Of a stretch of DNA of 64,000 bases, positions 11,946-24,600 are shown piece after piece. The translations under genes and the position numbers were made by a program. This stretch comes from Symbiodinium natans. Its lineage: Eukaryota > Sar > Dinophyceae > Suessiales > Symbiodiniaceae. A model generated the notes under the pieces. That model saw only the letters and a list, made by a program, of their open reading frames with translations, did no database searches and was not told where the DNA came from. Location: NCBI GenBank assembly GCA_905221605.1, contig CAJNDS010000550.1, positions 7,501 through 71,500 of the forward strand. Reading direction: 5' to 3'. The first letter of the stretch is position 1. Each line of letters starts with the position of its first letter.

Positions 11946-12680
11946 TTCTCTTTTCGAAAATGAGCATTATGCTCTCTTTAGTGTATTTTCTGAACCAGGC
12001 AGTCGCCTCAACCGCCCACCACCAGCCCGCCCAAGCCACCAGCACCGGACACCAGCACCCAACGCAAAGCAACAGCCGCTTATGTCAGCATGTGCTGTTT
12101 TTCCACGCAGACCACATTTTTTCGGCTTCCTGCCTACCAAAATCCAAAAGTTTGCTTCAAAACACAAAAACCCGTGCAGCAGACGTATCGCGCGAAACGC
12201 GTGTTTTTGACGCCGGGAGGGGGCGGGGGGGCCCCGGGGGGGGGGGGGGGGGGGGGGGCGGGCGCGTTGATGTAGCAATGGCCTGTGCAATCAACAAAAA
12301 CAGACGCCTTTATCACCGTGTGCTGTTTGTCCCACGCCGGCCACGTTTTATTCACTTCTGAGACAACGACACCAAACAAACACATGCCTGCCGCCCTGCC
12401 GCGCGCGCGTTTACAGGACGTTTAGGGGTGTCAAGAGAAAACCTTTGATTGGGGACAGGAGTCGCCAGCTTGCGTTTGAAGGTCTTAGGTTTACGGCTTT
12501 GGGTAGGTTCTTGGGACACAGAGCAACCGAAAGCCCAAAGCCCTGAACCTTTTGGGCCCTTCATCGGAAGGCCTAGACACCAGCCTTCTGTTCTGAGGTC
12601 TCTGCAGTCTCTTTGTCTATTTCAAGGGCAAACGGGGTGTTTAGGGTTTAAGCTGGGTGAGGTTTAACCCAAACTTTAAA
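11946..12680. other. Unassigned spacer with G-homopolymer tract
   Basis: A G-rich run lies at 12214-12260. Short diverged repeats around GTGCTGTTTTTCCACGC (12088) and GTGCTGTTTGTCCCACGC (12320) flank it. Open frames here translate to low-complexity G or P runs plus unrecognised sequence, so I call no gene. Confidence 0.5.
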
Positions 12681-14130
12681 GTTCATCTTTCATACTGATA
12701 CTTCCTAAGCCCTAAAAACCACGTTCCGGAGACCTTGGGCTGAACCATCCGCACCCGGCTCTTGGACGCAGGCCCGGGCAGGGTTCGGCCGGACGTCCTT
12801 TGGGCATCGCGGTTTCTTCTCCGGGGAAGCGGGGGGGGGGGGGGGGGGGGGGGGGGGGAGTTCAGTGCCATAGGCCCAAGCCCTAAACCCAAAACCCAAA
12901 ACCTCAACGTTCATATCATTCAGCTTCTGCCTCTGGCGGCAGCTTGGCAATGTCCGGCTCCTTGAGATATTTGGAACCTGAAAAGCGCGCAGGTCGCCAC
13001 AGCTCACCTCTCTCTATGGCCCGACGCCCGAAACCCTAAAGCCTAAACCCTAAACCCTAAATCCCTAAACCCTAAACCCTAAATCCCTAAACCCCTAAAC
13101 CCTATACTAACCCTTCTCCCCTTTAACTAGCCTTGGAGGTGGCTGCTTCAAGATTCGGGCTACCGGCCGATCTCGGTTTCAGCTTTGGGGACTTGCGGGC
13201 TTCCAAAAAAAGGTGGATTTAGGGTTTAGGGTTTAGGGTTTAGTGTTTAGGGTTTAGGGTGGATTTAGGGTATCCCGTTGAGGGGCTACTGCAACATAAG
13301 CCCCTAAACCCGAAACCCTAAACCCTCAGGCCTGTAATAGGAAGTTTCAAAATCGAGGGCCCTCGTTGCGGAAATGAGTAATTGAACTTGAGATCACAGG
13401 GTGAGATTTCAAGCTCTTCTCGGCTTTTCGGCGGTCCCCCGAGAAAGGCATCAGGGCTTTGACGGATTCGGGTAAACCCTGAACCCTAAACCCTAAACCC
13501 TAAACCCTGAGCCCTGAGCCCTGAGCCCTGAGCCCTAAACCCTAAACCCTAATTTGTGTGAAGCCAGAAGTACGCTCTGAGAGCTGTCATGGGCATCTCA
13601 GCGAGCCTGCCAAAACCGACAACTCCGAAGACAAACATAGAATACAACACAACATGTCAAGCTCCAATGCAAAACTGTAAAACCAAATAGTAGAATACTT
13701 AGTAGAATAACATGCAATACAATAACAGTTGAGTTAATGTATCTGACGTCATCGGATGCGGTTTTCGGCATGTGTGCGTGGACGGCCAGGATCTTCGAGT
13801 TGAAAAGCAATAGCGCATCAGGAGGCAAGGTCACAATGTCAATGACAGCCTAAACCCTGAACCCTAAACCCCAAACTCCAGACCCTAAACCCTCAACCCT
13901 AAACCCTTTGCCTCTGCACCCTCACCCCCTGTAACCCTCAACCCCTCCAAACCCCCCCAAACCTGCTTGACGCACTTCAAGCCCCCATACACCAAAACAT
14001 ATGAAACACAGCCCGACACCCCTGAGGCCTCCCAATCCGCAAACGTACACGGTGCCATCATTGCGAGGGTTCACCTTCGGGTTCAGGAGGGAGTTTAGAG
14101 TTTACACGTACATGTAGTATAGTACAGTAT
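12681..14130. repeat. Mosaic of telomere-like arrays and spacers, block 2
   Basis: There is a run of 28 G at 12831-12858. Arrays lie at 13032-13105 (-, with CCCTAAAT variants), 13219-13275 (+), 13475-13552 (-, part homogenised for CCCTGAG) and 13855-13915 (-). Spacers hold no recognised gene; a 78-codon minus frame at 13598-13834 is unassigned. Confidence 0.75.
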
Positions 14131-14185
14131 ACTATGGCATTGTTGCCTGTTAGATTGTATTGTGTTCTATTCTACTTGGTGTCAG

Positions 14186-14356
14186 AATATATATATATAT
14201 ATATATATGTATATGTACATGTACATGTAAATGTGAAAGTACATGTAAATGTAAACGTAGATGTATATGTATATGTACATGTATATGTATATGTATATGC
14301 AATATGTATATGTATGTGTCTATGTATATGCATATGTATGTGTATGTGTATATGTA
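14186..14356. repeat. TA and TGTATA-type microsatellite
   Basis: A TA run at 14189-14208 passes into a purine/pyrimidine-alternating TGTATATG/TACATG hexamer array. All frames on both strands stay open as Y/V/M/I/C/H strings, which is a property of the repeat. Confidence 0.9.
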
Positions 14357-14534
14357 TTACATATTCAAGCACGATGTAATATGACATGTCGCATCATATC
14401 GAGTCCACTATCCCGAACAATTTCTTCCTATAGCAAGTGTTAGCTGCACATATTCTGGGGCGGTGGGGGTGTACATTCCTTGTATCCCCAAAAGGACACC
14501 CAATATAATATATGATCCCGGCTCTCGGTTCGCC

Positions 14535-14535
<1 letters not shown>

Positions 14536-14592
<57 letters not shown>
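14536..14592. repeat. Poly-C tract of 57 bases
   Basis: An uninterrupted C run. Its reverse complement gives a polyglycine frame that is not a gene. Confidence 0.95.
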
Positions 14593-14594
<2 letters not shown>

Positions 14595-14604
14595 CCCTCT
14601 AAAA

Positions 14605-14709
14605 CCTAAACCCTAAAACCAACCCACAACCACACCACAGTGTGGGGGAACCCTTAAACCCTAAAACCCAAAGCCCTAAACCCTAAACCAACCCACAACC
14701 ACACCACAG
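14605..14709 (-). repeat. Direct duplication joining telomere-like units to a CCAACCCACAAC segment
   Basis: The sequence CCAACCCACAACCACACCAC preceded by CCCTAAA words occurs at about 14620-14639 and again at about 14690-14708. The duplicated block therefore includes both array and adjoining spacer. Confidence 0.75.
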
Positions 14710-15222
14710 GGGGGTGGTACCCATTGGGGGAGGGGGGGGGGGTGCAGCCCGCACCCGCATCATATATACATGCACCAGTAACTTAATATTTATAGGGAAC
14801 CCTATATCCACTCACCAACAACAGCAATATAAACCAATATCAGGTGGGGGTGGGGGAAGGTGCGGGCAGCTGCAACGCGCGGCTTCTCTTTCTGGCAGCG
14901 GTTCTGGGTTTTCAGGGGTAGATAGTACACCTGACGCCCAACATCTCCTAAACCCGAAACCCTAGTTAAAACCAAAACTTGACACACAGCCGAGCCCCCC
15001 GCCCACCCCCCGCCTGCCCCTGCAGCAGGCAAAGCCCTAGAGCCCTAAACCTCGGTTGCCACAAGGGTGCCCTGCTTTTTCTCTTTGAAGGGCTTTGCAA
15101 GGGAACCTAACCCCCCAAAAAGGGAATGGGGGTAGTACTACTGGGCATCTTGGAAACAATGAAGCTCTGAAGCCTTAATCCATTCCCCCAAAATCTTCAG
15201 CCCCCCGCCTTACCCCCTCATA

Positions 15223-15268
15223 AAAATACTCCCGATGCACTATAACATAACTATAATGGGAGTATTTT
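15223..15268. repeat. AT-rich hairpin
   Basis: AAAATACTCCC and GGGAGTATTTT pair perfectly around a loop of about 24 bases. Weaker pairing extends outward to about 15200 and 15310. It is a single copy in this window and possibly a degenerate inverted-repeat element. Confidence 0.5.
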
Positions 15269-17989
15269 CTATTAGGCAGGTTGTAAGTCAGGGTGAGGGG
15301 GTTAAAGCCCCAAAATCCCTGAGCCCAAAGCATAAGCCTCCCAAATTCCCAGACAATCACCAAGAGTCCCCCCAAACCCTAAACCCTAAACCCTAAACCC
15401 TAAAGCCTAAAGACTAAAGCCCAAAGCCTAAAGCCTAAACCCTAAAGCCTAAAGCCTACACGCTGAAACACCCATGACACCTCAAGGTGGCATCCGAGGT
15501 CGTCCTCCTTCGGTCCGGCTGCTTACGCGAAAGGCTTGGGTAGGGCTTTAAGGTCTGGATTCGGGTTCAGGGTTTGGGGTTTGGGGTTTGGGGTTTGGGG
15601 TTTAGAGTTTAGGGTTTAGGGTTTAGGGTTTGGGGTTTGGGGCTTGGGGTGTAGGGTTTAGGGTTTAGGGTTTGGGGTTTCGGGACGACCCTAGAACTTC
15701 TAACCCTAAAGTCCTAAAGGCCCCAAGGCAAGATGCCCCGGAGTCCTGGCAGAACAGCGCACAGGGGGGCTCAACCGACCTGGCCGCTTCAACAGCCAGG
15801 GAAGGACAGGGGGTGTTGAATGGTTAGGGTCTTGCGAACTTCGAGGTTCCTAAGCCCTAAACCCTAAACCCTAAACCCTAAACCCTAAACCCTAAACCAT
15901 ACACCCTAAACCCTACTAACCCATATGTTTAGCCTGCAACGAGTGGCGAAGTGAGCATGCCGAGGCTCGAACTGAGGATTCAAGCTCTTTGGGCCCTTCT
16001 AGGGGTCCGTGAGGCTGTGGCCTTTGAGATTCTGTAGGTTTAGGGTTTAGGGTTTAGGGTTTAGGGTTTAGGGTTTAGGGTCTAGGGTTTTGAGTTAACC
16101 CTACAACCCTAAACCGAGTGCCTGACCCTACACCCTAGGCCCTAGACCCTGCACCTTAAACCCTGAAAACAAGGTCTGGACTTGAGCCAGAGCTCTCCTG
16201 CTCCATCGTTGAAATCTGCTCTCCGAGTGGTTTAGGTTTTATGGTAGCGGTTCAGGGCTGTAGCTTCACTCTAAACCCTAAACCCTAAACCCTAAACCCT
16301 AAACCCTGAACCCTGAACCCTGAACCCTAAACCTTAAACCCTAAACCCTAAACCCTGAACCCTGAACCCTGAACCCTAAACCCAAGCTTTGGAGCTGGAC
16401 AATGACTGGGCCGCCTCGGCATCCGGAAGAGGAGCGACGAGCTCAGAACTCCCTCCATAGGTACTTTGACCTGGCATGCAACGAGCTAAACCCTAAACCC
16501 TAAACCCTAAACCCTAAACCCTAAACTCTAAACCCCAAACCCTAAAATCCCTAGCCTCTTGAGCTCCCCTTATGCCCTGCAGCCAAAGCTAAACAGCACT
16601 TCTCCCTCCCACTCTCGAGGTATATTGGCCGAACCGTTCTTTACTACATTGCACTACATTGCCTTACATTGCATCGCATTGCATTGCACTACATGACATC
16701 GGATGGAGGAGATCGGATGGATGAATGGATAGGTGCGCAAGTAAAGACAAAGTGAGCAACGTAACGATGAACATACATCTCATATATACATCTATACATC
16801 TAGAAACACACACACACACACACACACGCTCTCTCTCTCTCACACTATAATCATGGTCCCTCAGGGCTTCCATTAAATTTCGGAGAGCTTTGTATTTAGA
16901 GTTAACCGAACCCTGCACCCAAACCCCAAACCCTAAACCCTAAACCCCAAACCCTAAAACCTAAACCCTAAAGCTCAAGCCCCTGCCCCCGAAAGGACCC
17001 TCGCAAGGACCCACCTCGGGCAGCCACGTCTCCAAGAGGACCGACCAGGGCCCCATGGCCACCACCAGCACATCACAGGGAATCACCTGAGAGGGTTTAG
17101 GGTTTAGGGTTTAGGGTTTGGGGTTTAGGGTTTAGGGTTTAGGGTTTAGGGCTGTAGGATGTCAGAGCTTTGCGGGGGCTTTAGTGTTTAGAAGGGGTTT
17201 CGGGTTTAGGGTTTAGGGTTTAGGGCTTTAGGGTTCAGGGTGTAGGGTGTAGGGTCTAGGGTCCGGGGTGTGGGGGCTCAGGCTTCTGGGGTTGTGGATC
17301 CGAGGGATGCAACGGTCCTAAAGCCACCAAACCGAGGGGCTTGGGCTTACGGGCCCGAAAGTGTAAGTCCCTAGCACCCGAAATTCTGTAAATCCTAGAG
17401 CCTAAACCCAGAAACCCCTAAACCCTGAAAGAAAAAACCGAAGAACAAATTCGTGCCGACTGCTGGAAGCCTCCAAAAATGGAGGCCCCCACCCCCTTCT
17501 CGCCTCAAAGCCCGTTCAGGGCTCAGGGTTTCCAGAGTCTAGGGTTTAGGAGTTCAGGGATCAGGGCTTAGGGTTTAGGGTGTAGGGTTTAGAGTTTAGG
17601 GCTCCAGGCTTTAGAGCTGGGGGCGTCTTCAGGCTAAGGTTATCCTGGCTGTCAAAACCACTGCAAAAGCACTGCGAACCCTTCTCCTGAATTTTGCATG
17701 CCCAGTCTCCCACACGAACTAAAGACCCTGTAGGCCAGCAATAAGTATTCAATTGCTACTTTGCGCCGCCGACTCAGGGTAAGCCCCTAACCCCTGCTCT
17801 ACCAGCATTTCGGGGTTTAGGGTTTAGGGTTTAAAGGGCTCCATTCGGGCTGAGAGTTCAATGGCTGAAGGGTGTGGGGGCGACCATAAACCCTAAACCC
17901 TAAATCCTAAACCCTAAACCCGCGGAGTCTAAAAATCTCAGGGCCTTCGGGCTTCAGGGCTTCACGGGCTTCAAGGAGCTTCGGGCCCT

Positions 17990-18128
17990 CTAAACCCTAA
18001 ACCCTAAACCCTAAACCCTAAACCCCTAAACCCTAAACCCTAAACCCTAAACCCTAAACCCTAAACCCTAAACCCTAAACCCTAAACCCTAAACCCTAAA
18101 CCCTAAACCCTAAACCCTAAACCCTAAA
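17990..18128 (-). repeat. Telomere-like CCCTAAA array
   Basis: Roughly 19 almost perfect CCCTAAA units with one CCCCTAAA near 18020. Confidence 0.9.
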
Positions 18129-18259
18129 GGAGACGCAAAGCTCGTGCATGAAAATCCGCGCCTCCCCACTCACGAGGACACCTTTCACCTTCCCGGCTTC
18201 CGAATTTGGCGGCTTGGGGCTCAGGGGCTGAGGGGCTCGGGGCTCAGGGGCTCGGGGCT

Positions 18260-18375
18260 CAGGGTTTCTAGGGTTTATAGGGTTTATAAGGTTTATAGGG
18301 TTTATAGGGTTTATAGGGTTTATAGGGTTTATAGGGTTTATAGGGTTTATAGGGTTTATTGGGTTTATTGGGTTT
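18260..18375 (+). repeat. Homogenised 9-bp variant array GGGTTTATA
   Basis: About a dozen copies of GGGTTTATA, the last ones changing to GGGTTTATT. It lies next to ordinary TTTAGGG words, so a TA insertion in one unit seems to have spread locally. Confidence 0.85.
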
Positions 18376-20541
18376 TTGGTTTAGGCTTTAGAACGACCTA
18401 AGCAAATGGTTGAGGGTCGTATTTTGAGAATGCCAGATTGAGAACCAGCGAACACTCTGACTACCTGTTGGCAATGCTGACGTCCCTGTTTCTTAAGCAA
18501 ACCACCCGAAACCCTCAACAACCCTAAACCCTGTTGCAGGGGTCGCCTCAAGTACAAGCTATGTACGGTACCTCTAAACCCCGAAAGCCCAGGTTTAGGG
18601 TTCGGGGGCATTGTGACAGAATGCCTCTACGCCTGCATCTGGAGCATGCCGCCCTAAACCCGGGCAGGCCTCCACCTCCTTCCTCTTCCCCCCCCCCCCC
18701 CCCCCCCATCCCCCCAACTCCGCCCTCCCCCTGAAACAAAAACTCTTTACCCCCAAAAAATCAACCCCAAACACACAACTAGAACACAAGTGTATCAAGG
18801 CCAGGACAACACTCTAAACCCTAAACCCTAAACCCGAAACCCTAAACCTTAAACCCTAAACCCTAAATCCAAACCTTAAACCCTAAACCCTAAACACCCC
18901 CAAGCTCCAAGCCCGAGCCTGATCTCCTTCTTTCTTGAGGCCCTCGACCTCGGCACTGAAAGCAGCACACCAGCCTCTAAAGCCAAAGCCCTAAACCCTA
19001 AACCCTAAACCCTAAACCCTAAACCCTAAACCCTAAACCCTAAACCCTAAACCCTAAACCCTAAACCCTAGACTCCAACGTATAAGGCTGGAACTTCAGC
19101 GTCTCGAGCTGAGTGGTGGAAGGCTTGAGGGGCGGAAGGCTGTCGTGTGTCGAGGGTTTAAAGGCCTGAGCAACCAAAGCCACATTGCCTAGGGCCTAGG
19201 ATGGCCCTTCATCTTAAACCCTCTAAACCCTAAACCCCCTAAACCCTAAACTAAACCCCAAACCCCAAACCCCAAACCCTAAACCTAAACCCCAAACCCT
19301 TAATACCAAAACCAATCCAGAATATGATCCTCTTCAGCCCACTAAGGGAAAATAAAAGTTGTCGCAAAGGGCCTACCGAGCTGCCCCTCAAGGCAGTGCC
19401 TGACTACTTTTGGGGTTGGGTTCGGCGCCTGCAAGCAAACGCAGAAAACAAGGTGAAGAACACCGAGGAAGTGCAAAAGACAAGGGTTTAGGGTTTAGGG
19501 CTTAGGGCTTAGGGCTTAGGGTTTAGGGTCAGGGGATTAGGGTCAACTCAGCACTCTCTTCTTTGCAGTCGAGGGCTCCCAAAAAGGGGCCATAATCAGA
19601 TCAACACTACATGTTAAACGCTGACATGGCAACCCCCTGTGCCACTAGGTCATCCGTCTAAAGGCTCTCACACATGCACCCGAAACCCACACCCTCCAAA
19701 CCGTAAACCCTAGCTCAAGGTTCAGGGTTTCAGGCGTTTCTTGCACCGTAAGCCGCAGACCATCAAATCCCGAACTCCTAAACCCTAAACCCTAAACCCT
19801 GAAACCCTAAACCCGAAACCCTAAACCCAAAAACTCAACCGGGCTGTTGCCTTAAAGATGCGGGGCTGAGGGAACCCAGGACAACCTCATTCTCCTTGTG
19901 TTACGTCTCTCCCTTAAGGGGTATGGGGCCCTAAACCCTAAACCCGAAACCCTAAACCCTAAACCCTAAACCCTAACCCCTAAACCCCTAAACCCCTAAC
20001 CCCTTAACCCCAAGAGCCCAAAACCTTGGAGGCCCTGGCTGTGCCCAACTTCAACGTGGCCCCTTTGGCCACTGCTGCATCCATCATCTTCCGGGTCACT
20101 TCTGCCGGGTGCACCTTCCAAAGGGCTCACGGCGTGCCCGGTTGGGGCCTTAAAGGATTCTTGCCGGGGTTTAGGGTTTAGGGTTTAGGGTTTAGGGTTT
20201 AGGGTTTAGGGTTTAGGGTTTAGGGTTTAGGCTCTTCAACCCCATCAGGGAAAATGTTATGCAATGTCCCAGGGGCCTACCCGGCTTACTCTGGGACAAG
20301 TGGGGCTGGGTGGGGGGAGTTTAGAGTTCAGGGTTTCTTCCAGGCTCAGGGACCTCAATAAGTAGGGTAAAAGGCTGCCCCTTCATGTGGCTGCTCCCAA
20401 ACAACTCTAGGCATAAGGCATACCCCCTCCCCAACCTGCCCTTTTCGCGCTGAGTCGGTGAACCTGCATCGCATGCTCGTGCTAGCTATTCACGTTTAGG
20501 GTTTAGGGCTTAGGGGAAGCTGGCTCCGTTCTAATCCTAAA
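18376..20541. repeat. Mosaic of telomere-like arrays and spacers, block 4
   Basis: Arrays: 18815-18895 (-), 18990-19072 (-), 19485-19530 (+), 19776-19830 (-), 19929-20010 (-, CCCCTAAA variants at the end), 20166-20232 (+). A C-rich run with breaks lies at 18689-18731. The spacers, including 20240-20480, have no recognised gene. Confidence 0.8.
19196..19384. repeat. Dispersed repeat family F copy 2, interrupted by a CCCTAAA array
   Basis: The left part (CTAGGATGGCCCTTCA) and right part (GAATATGATCCTCTT through GGGCCTACCGAG) match the continuous copy at 28293-28394. Between them 19215-19302 is a CCCTAAA/CCCCAAA array absent from copies 1 and 3. The array begins at the same AAACCCTCT word that the other copies carry. 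Confidence 0.75.
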
Positions 20542-20640
20542 CTACTAGTTGCTTAAGAACCCCGAACAAAGAAGAACTATTTTTCCATAGGGATTATGTT
20601 TTGTTATTCTTTTGGGGTTCTTAAGCAAATAAAATAGTAG
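20542..20640. repeat. Hairpin element with 15-bp perfect inverted repeat
   Basis: TTGCTTAAGAACCCC at 20549-20563 pairs perfectly with 20614-20628, with weaker pairing further out. The interior is AT-rich. It is MITE-like in form but occurs once in this window. A C-rich run follows at 20658-20690. Confidence 0.55.
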
Positions 20641-20816
20641 TAAACCCCAAACCCTAACCCCCCCCCCCCCTCCCCCCTCCTCCCCCAGCTTCCTTTTGAC
20701 CCGCAGCAGCTCTGGGCCTCGCTTTGTAGCATTAAAACCAGAGCCCAAGCCCCGAGGGCGAGAGTCCATGGCCTGTCTGCAACGTGTTCCTCCAAAGAGT
20801 GACTGAATCTGGCCCC

Positions 20817-20913
20817 CTGGTTCTTAGTAGGGAATGAGGGAATTAGGGGCCTATATATACCCTTTAAGGATTATACAGGGTACCTCATTCCCTCATTCCC
20901 TACGAAGAACCAG
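20817..20913. mobile_element. Small inverted-repeat element, family A copy 1
   Basis: A 97-bp element. The left end is CTGGTTCTTAGTAGGGAATG and the right end its near complement, finishing AAGAACCAG. The interior is TATATA-rich. Other copies are at 21564-21678, 34917-35010 and, interrupted, 33802-33948. No open frame is present; it is MITE-like. Confidence 0.7.
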
Positions 20914-21397
20914 CCAGCTGGAGCCATGCGGCTGCCTTGTCGCTGTCGCCACAGCTGTCAGCAAACCTTCTGAATCCATCTGCTGCGCGATCTTGGATTG
21001 CGGGATGCGGCACCGGGTAGCTGCGTAGTTGCAGCTTTATGCCCAAAGCTGTCCCAGAGCAGTGGTGGGGAATCCGCAGCAGCTCATGTTGCACACCTCG
21101 CACAGAGTCAAAGACTCGGATTGCAGACCTCCTCGAATCCGCCAGGGTTCGGCTATTTCTCGCTATCCTCCTCCGCCGGCATCCAAGTACCTGCAGCTTC
21201 GACTACCTACGCAACTACAACTCCAATCACCATAGCCTGTGGGTTCTCGTGAAGGAAGATAACCTAATGCGGATACAACTTTACTTGCAAGTTTACCTTG
21301 CTTCGGGAGCTTCATGTAGGTTCCTTAACAAGAACCCAGCCTATGGTGCGCGTTCTTCGGTCTATCTAAAAAACCACCGAAGAACGGACCTAGGTTG
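20914..21397. other. Unassigned spacer between two family A elements
   Basis: This 480-bp stretch lacks telomere-like arrays. A plus-strand frame (21039-21410, 123 codons) and other overlapping frames are open, but I recognise no domain. Its unique composition would fit a captured or decayed gene piece. Confidence 0.35.
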
Positions 21398-21563
21398 GTT
21401 TAGGGTTTAGGGTTTAGGGTTCAGGGTCCAGGGTTCAGGGTTCAGGGTTTCGGGTTTAGGGTTTAGGGTTCAGGGTTCTGAAACCACAGCCCCGTCTCCA
21501 AAGGCTTCGGATGGACTCCTGGCATCGTGGCGCGCCAGTCTCAACCTGCACGCAACCCCCCTT

Positions 21564-21678
21564 GGTTCTTAGTAGGGAATGAGGGAATTAGGGGCCTATA
21601 TATATATATATTTATATATATATACCCTTTAAAGGGATTACATAGGGTACCTCATTCCCTCATTCCCTACTAAGAGCC
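21564..21678. mobile_element. Small inverted-repeat element, family A copy 2
   Basis: Ends GGTTCTTAGTAGGGAATGAG and the near complement CATTCCCTACTAAGAGCC. It differs from copy 1 mainly by a longer TA run in the centre. A TTTAGGG array ends about 85 bp upstream and a CCCTAAA array starts about 60 bp downstream. Confidence 0.7.
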
Positions 21679-21679
21679 A

Positions 21680-24600
21680 GACTAGGCGTGTGGGCTGCTG
21701 GGGTTCAGGGTTTTCGGGTTTGGAGCTACTTAGGGCTACCCTAAACCCTAAACCCTAAACCCTAAACCCTAAACCCTAAACCCTAAACCCTAAACCCTAA
21801 ACCCTAAACCCTAAACCCTAAACCCTTAAGAAGAAGGCCTCGCTCCACTATCCTACCAGATTGAGCGGCTGGGGTTTTCTTGTAGGGGTCTTTGGGTTAC
21901 AAGCGCGAAAACATCGGGTTTTCCCACGTCTGCTTTGGAACTGCTAAGTTCCCTGAGCCTTACAAGTAAGAGTATAAGTAGGGTTTCATGGTATGGGGGC
22001 TTGTAGTGGTTCAGGGTTCAGGAAGTTCAGGGTTAAGGATAGTCCAATCCACAGTAGCCTTCGGCTGACATACCGATCGCACAACCTCCTTACGCAGCGC
22101 GCAGCCTTGCTGTCACCATCACACAAACCCCACACCCGACAACCCTGAAGACCCAACGCCTTTAACACTTAACCCTACACCCCAAGAAGGGAGGAGATGC
22201 TTCGGAGCGTCAGGCTTACGGCTTAAGCCTCGGGAATGTTCCGAGGCTTTAGGTCTACGTACTTCAGAGACTGCTTCATTGCCAAACGACCCTAACCCTT
22301 TGCTCTTTAGTCACTGTATATCAACACCTAAAGAAGATGAAGGTGTTTGGGGGAGGGGGGGGGCGCGGGGGGCTGTGGAGAGGGTGAACGTCCTGAAAAT
22401 CTCAGCTCCCTAAACAACATAAAGACATATGCTTCATAATGCTATGATGGCGCGCATATTACACATACTTGTAAGTATTCTAGTTTCTTTCTGTGGGGTA
22501 CCTAGGAGACCTTATGGAAGCTCAGGGAGCCTTAGGGAGTAGGGAGTATTAGGGAAATACCCCCCCACCCTTAGGGTTTAGGGTTTAGGGTTTAGGGTTT
22601 AGGGTTCAGGTCTGATTCAACCCCTCCCGTACGGATCCTATAATTAGGCGGCCTGCACTGGCTCGCGGGGCGCCAGGCGGTACACCTAAGTCCAAGAAGG
22701 GCTTCGCAGAGATGCCGGCGCTGAGGGCTTCGGCAGAGAGATGGAGCTTCGGGAAACTTCAACGCCCCTAAACCCTAAACCCTAAACCCTAAACCCTAAA
22801 CCCTAAACCCTAAACCCTAGACCCCTTGAGAACTTTAGGGTTGAAGGGGCCTCCTTGGTCAGTTAGCTGGGGTCAGTGTTGAGATGGATGTAAGGTGATG
22901 GGTTCTGAACCCTAAAACCTGGACCTGAAAAGGGCTTAGCGTGGAGGGTGTAGGGCTTAGGGTTTGGGGTTTATGTAAGGTTTTCGGATGAGTTCTGAAG
23001 CGTAAAAAACTCGACGGGTGTAGGGTGTAGGGCTTAGGGTTTAAGGTTTAGGATGGACTGTGATTTTGTCTAGAGCTCCCTTCCTTTTTGGCAGGAACAC
23101 CACGCCCCCCCCACCTCTTCAGAACCCAACCCCGACACCCGGAACCCTAAACCCTAAAACCGCAAAAACCCGAAAACCTGAACCCTGAACCCCAAAAACC
23201 CGAAAATCCCTGAACCTTAAACCCCCAAAATCCCCAACAACCCCAAACCCCAAACCCTGAGCCCCAAAAACCCTACACCCTAAACCCCAAACCCTTAACC
23301 CCAAATACCCCACGCCCCAAACCCTAACCCCTAAACCCTAACCCCTAAACCCTAAACCCTAAACCCTTGAACCCCCCATCAGCCCAGAGTTCCGCACCCG
23401 CTTCTGGTCGAGGTTCAATGCCTCGGAGAAGGCCAGGCGGCACTCCTGCAGTTGAGGGTTTAGGGTTTAGGGTTTAGGGTTTGGGGTTTAGGGTTTAGGG
23501 TTTAGGGGTTTAGGGGTTAGGGTTTAGGGTTTAGGGTTTGGGGTTTAGGGTTTAGGGGGTTAGGGGTTTAGGGGTTTAGGGGTTTAGGGTTTAGGGGTTT
23601 AGGGGCTCAGGGGTTTAGGGGTTTAGGGTTTAGGGTTTAGGGTTTAGGGTTTAGGGGTTTAGGGCTTTAGGGGCTTAGGGGTTTAGGGGTTGTAGAGTTT
23701 CGGGCTGTCGGGTGTCAGAGGTCCGGGGCTTCGAGGTTTCATTCACAAGGGGCTTAGATTCGTGAGGGGCTTAGGGATTTCGGGGTTCATGCTTGCAGGG
23801 CTCGACCCCGTCTTCTTATGCGAAGCCTCCCCATCGAACTTCCTGCACGCGCGGCATCCCCCCACTCTTGGAGGGCCTAGAAACCCCTAAACCCTACACC
23901 CTACAACCCCTAAACCTCAAACCCCAAGCCCCAAACCCTAAACCCTAAACCCGACAACCCCGCAATACCCCGCACCCCCAAAACATCGAAGCGAACAGCT
24001 CGAACCATGACCCGAAGCACTTGACACTAGGAGCCCGAGCTCCTTCCAAAGGGGCTGAGAGGGGGGGGATTGGGGCTGCGAAAATGTGAGTACCCCCTTG
24101 TGGGCCTGGGGTTTAGGGTTGAAGGGGCATACTCTTTTGGGGTATAGCGGGGGTTGCTACCCCTAAACCCCAAAACCCAAATTAATCAATTTCCAGGTGC
24201 CGGCATCTGGCGGCTCTCGCACACGAGCACGCGCCTCTGGCAATGGCCGTATAGCTAGGCTTTAGGGTTCAGGATTTAGGGCTTACGGTTTCAGGTTTAC
24301 GCCTTAAACACCCTGGACCCAATGTGTTACAGCTGGCTTCCATGGATTCAGGCTGCAATGCTTAGCGTGTAGGGTTGTATTCACCCTAAACCATAGAATC
24401 CCGAGATCCTAAGCCATAAATGGCTCCCGGAACCAGCTCCCCCACTCACCCCCCAAAACGAGCTTCCCTTCCATTTTCGGTAGGGATTCTTGAAGGTTCC
24501 TTTTTTGTGGGTGGGAGGGGGGGAGGGGTGGGGACTTTTGTGATCTTTGGAAGGCCTGTGTCCAGCTATACATGCTTGGTGAGATTGGTTCAGGGACCGT

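Larger units (their letters stand above)
14710..18260. repeat. Mosaic of telomere-like arrays and spacers, block 3
   Basis: Arrays: 15372-15450 (-, with AAAGCCT variants), 15555-15685 (+, partly TTTGGGG), 15855-15915 (-), 16039-16094 (+), 16271-16385 (-, with CCCTGAA blocks), 16488-16535 (-), 17093-17155 (+), 17200-17260 (+), 17884-17925 (-), 17990-18128 (-). A TACATTGCAC-type repeat lies at 16638-16690, and adjacent CA and CT microsatellites at 16806-16841. No gene is recognised. Confidence 0.8.
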
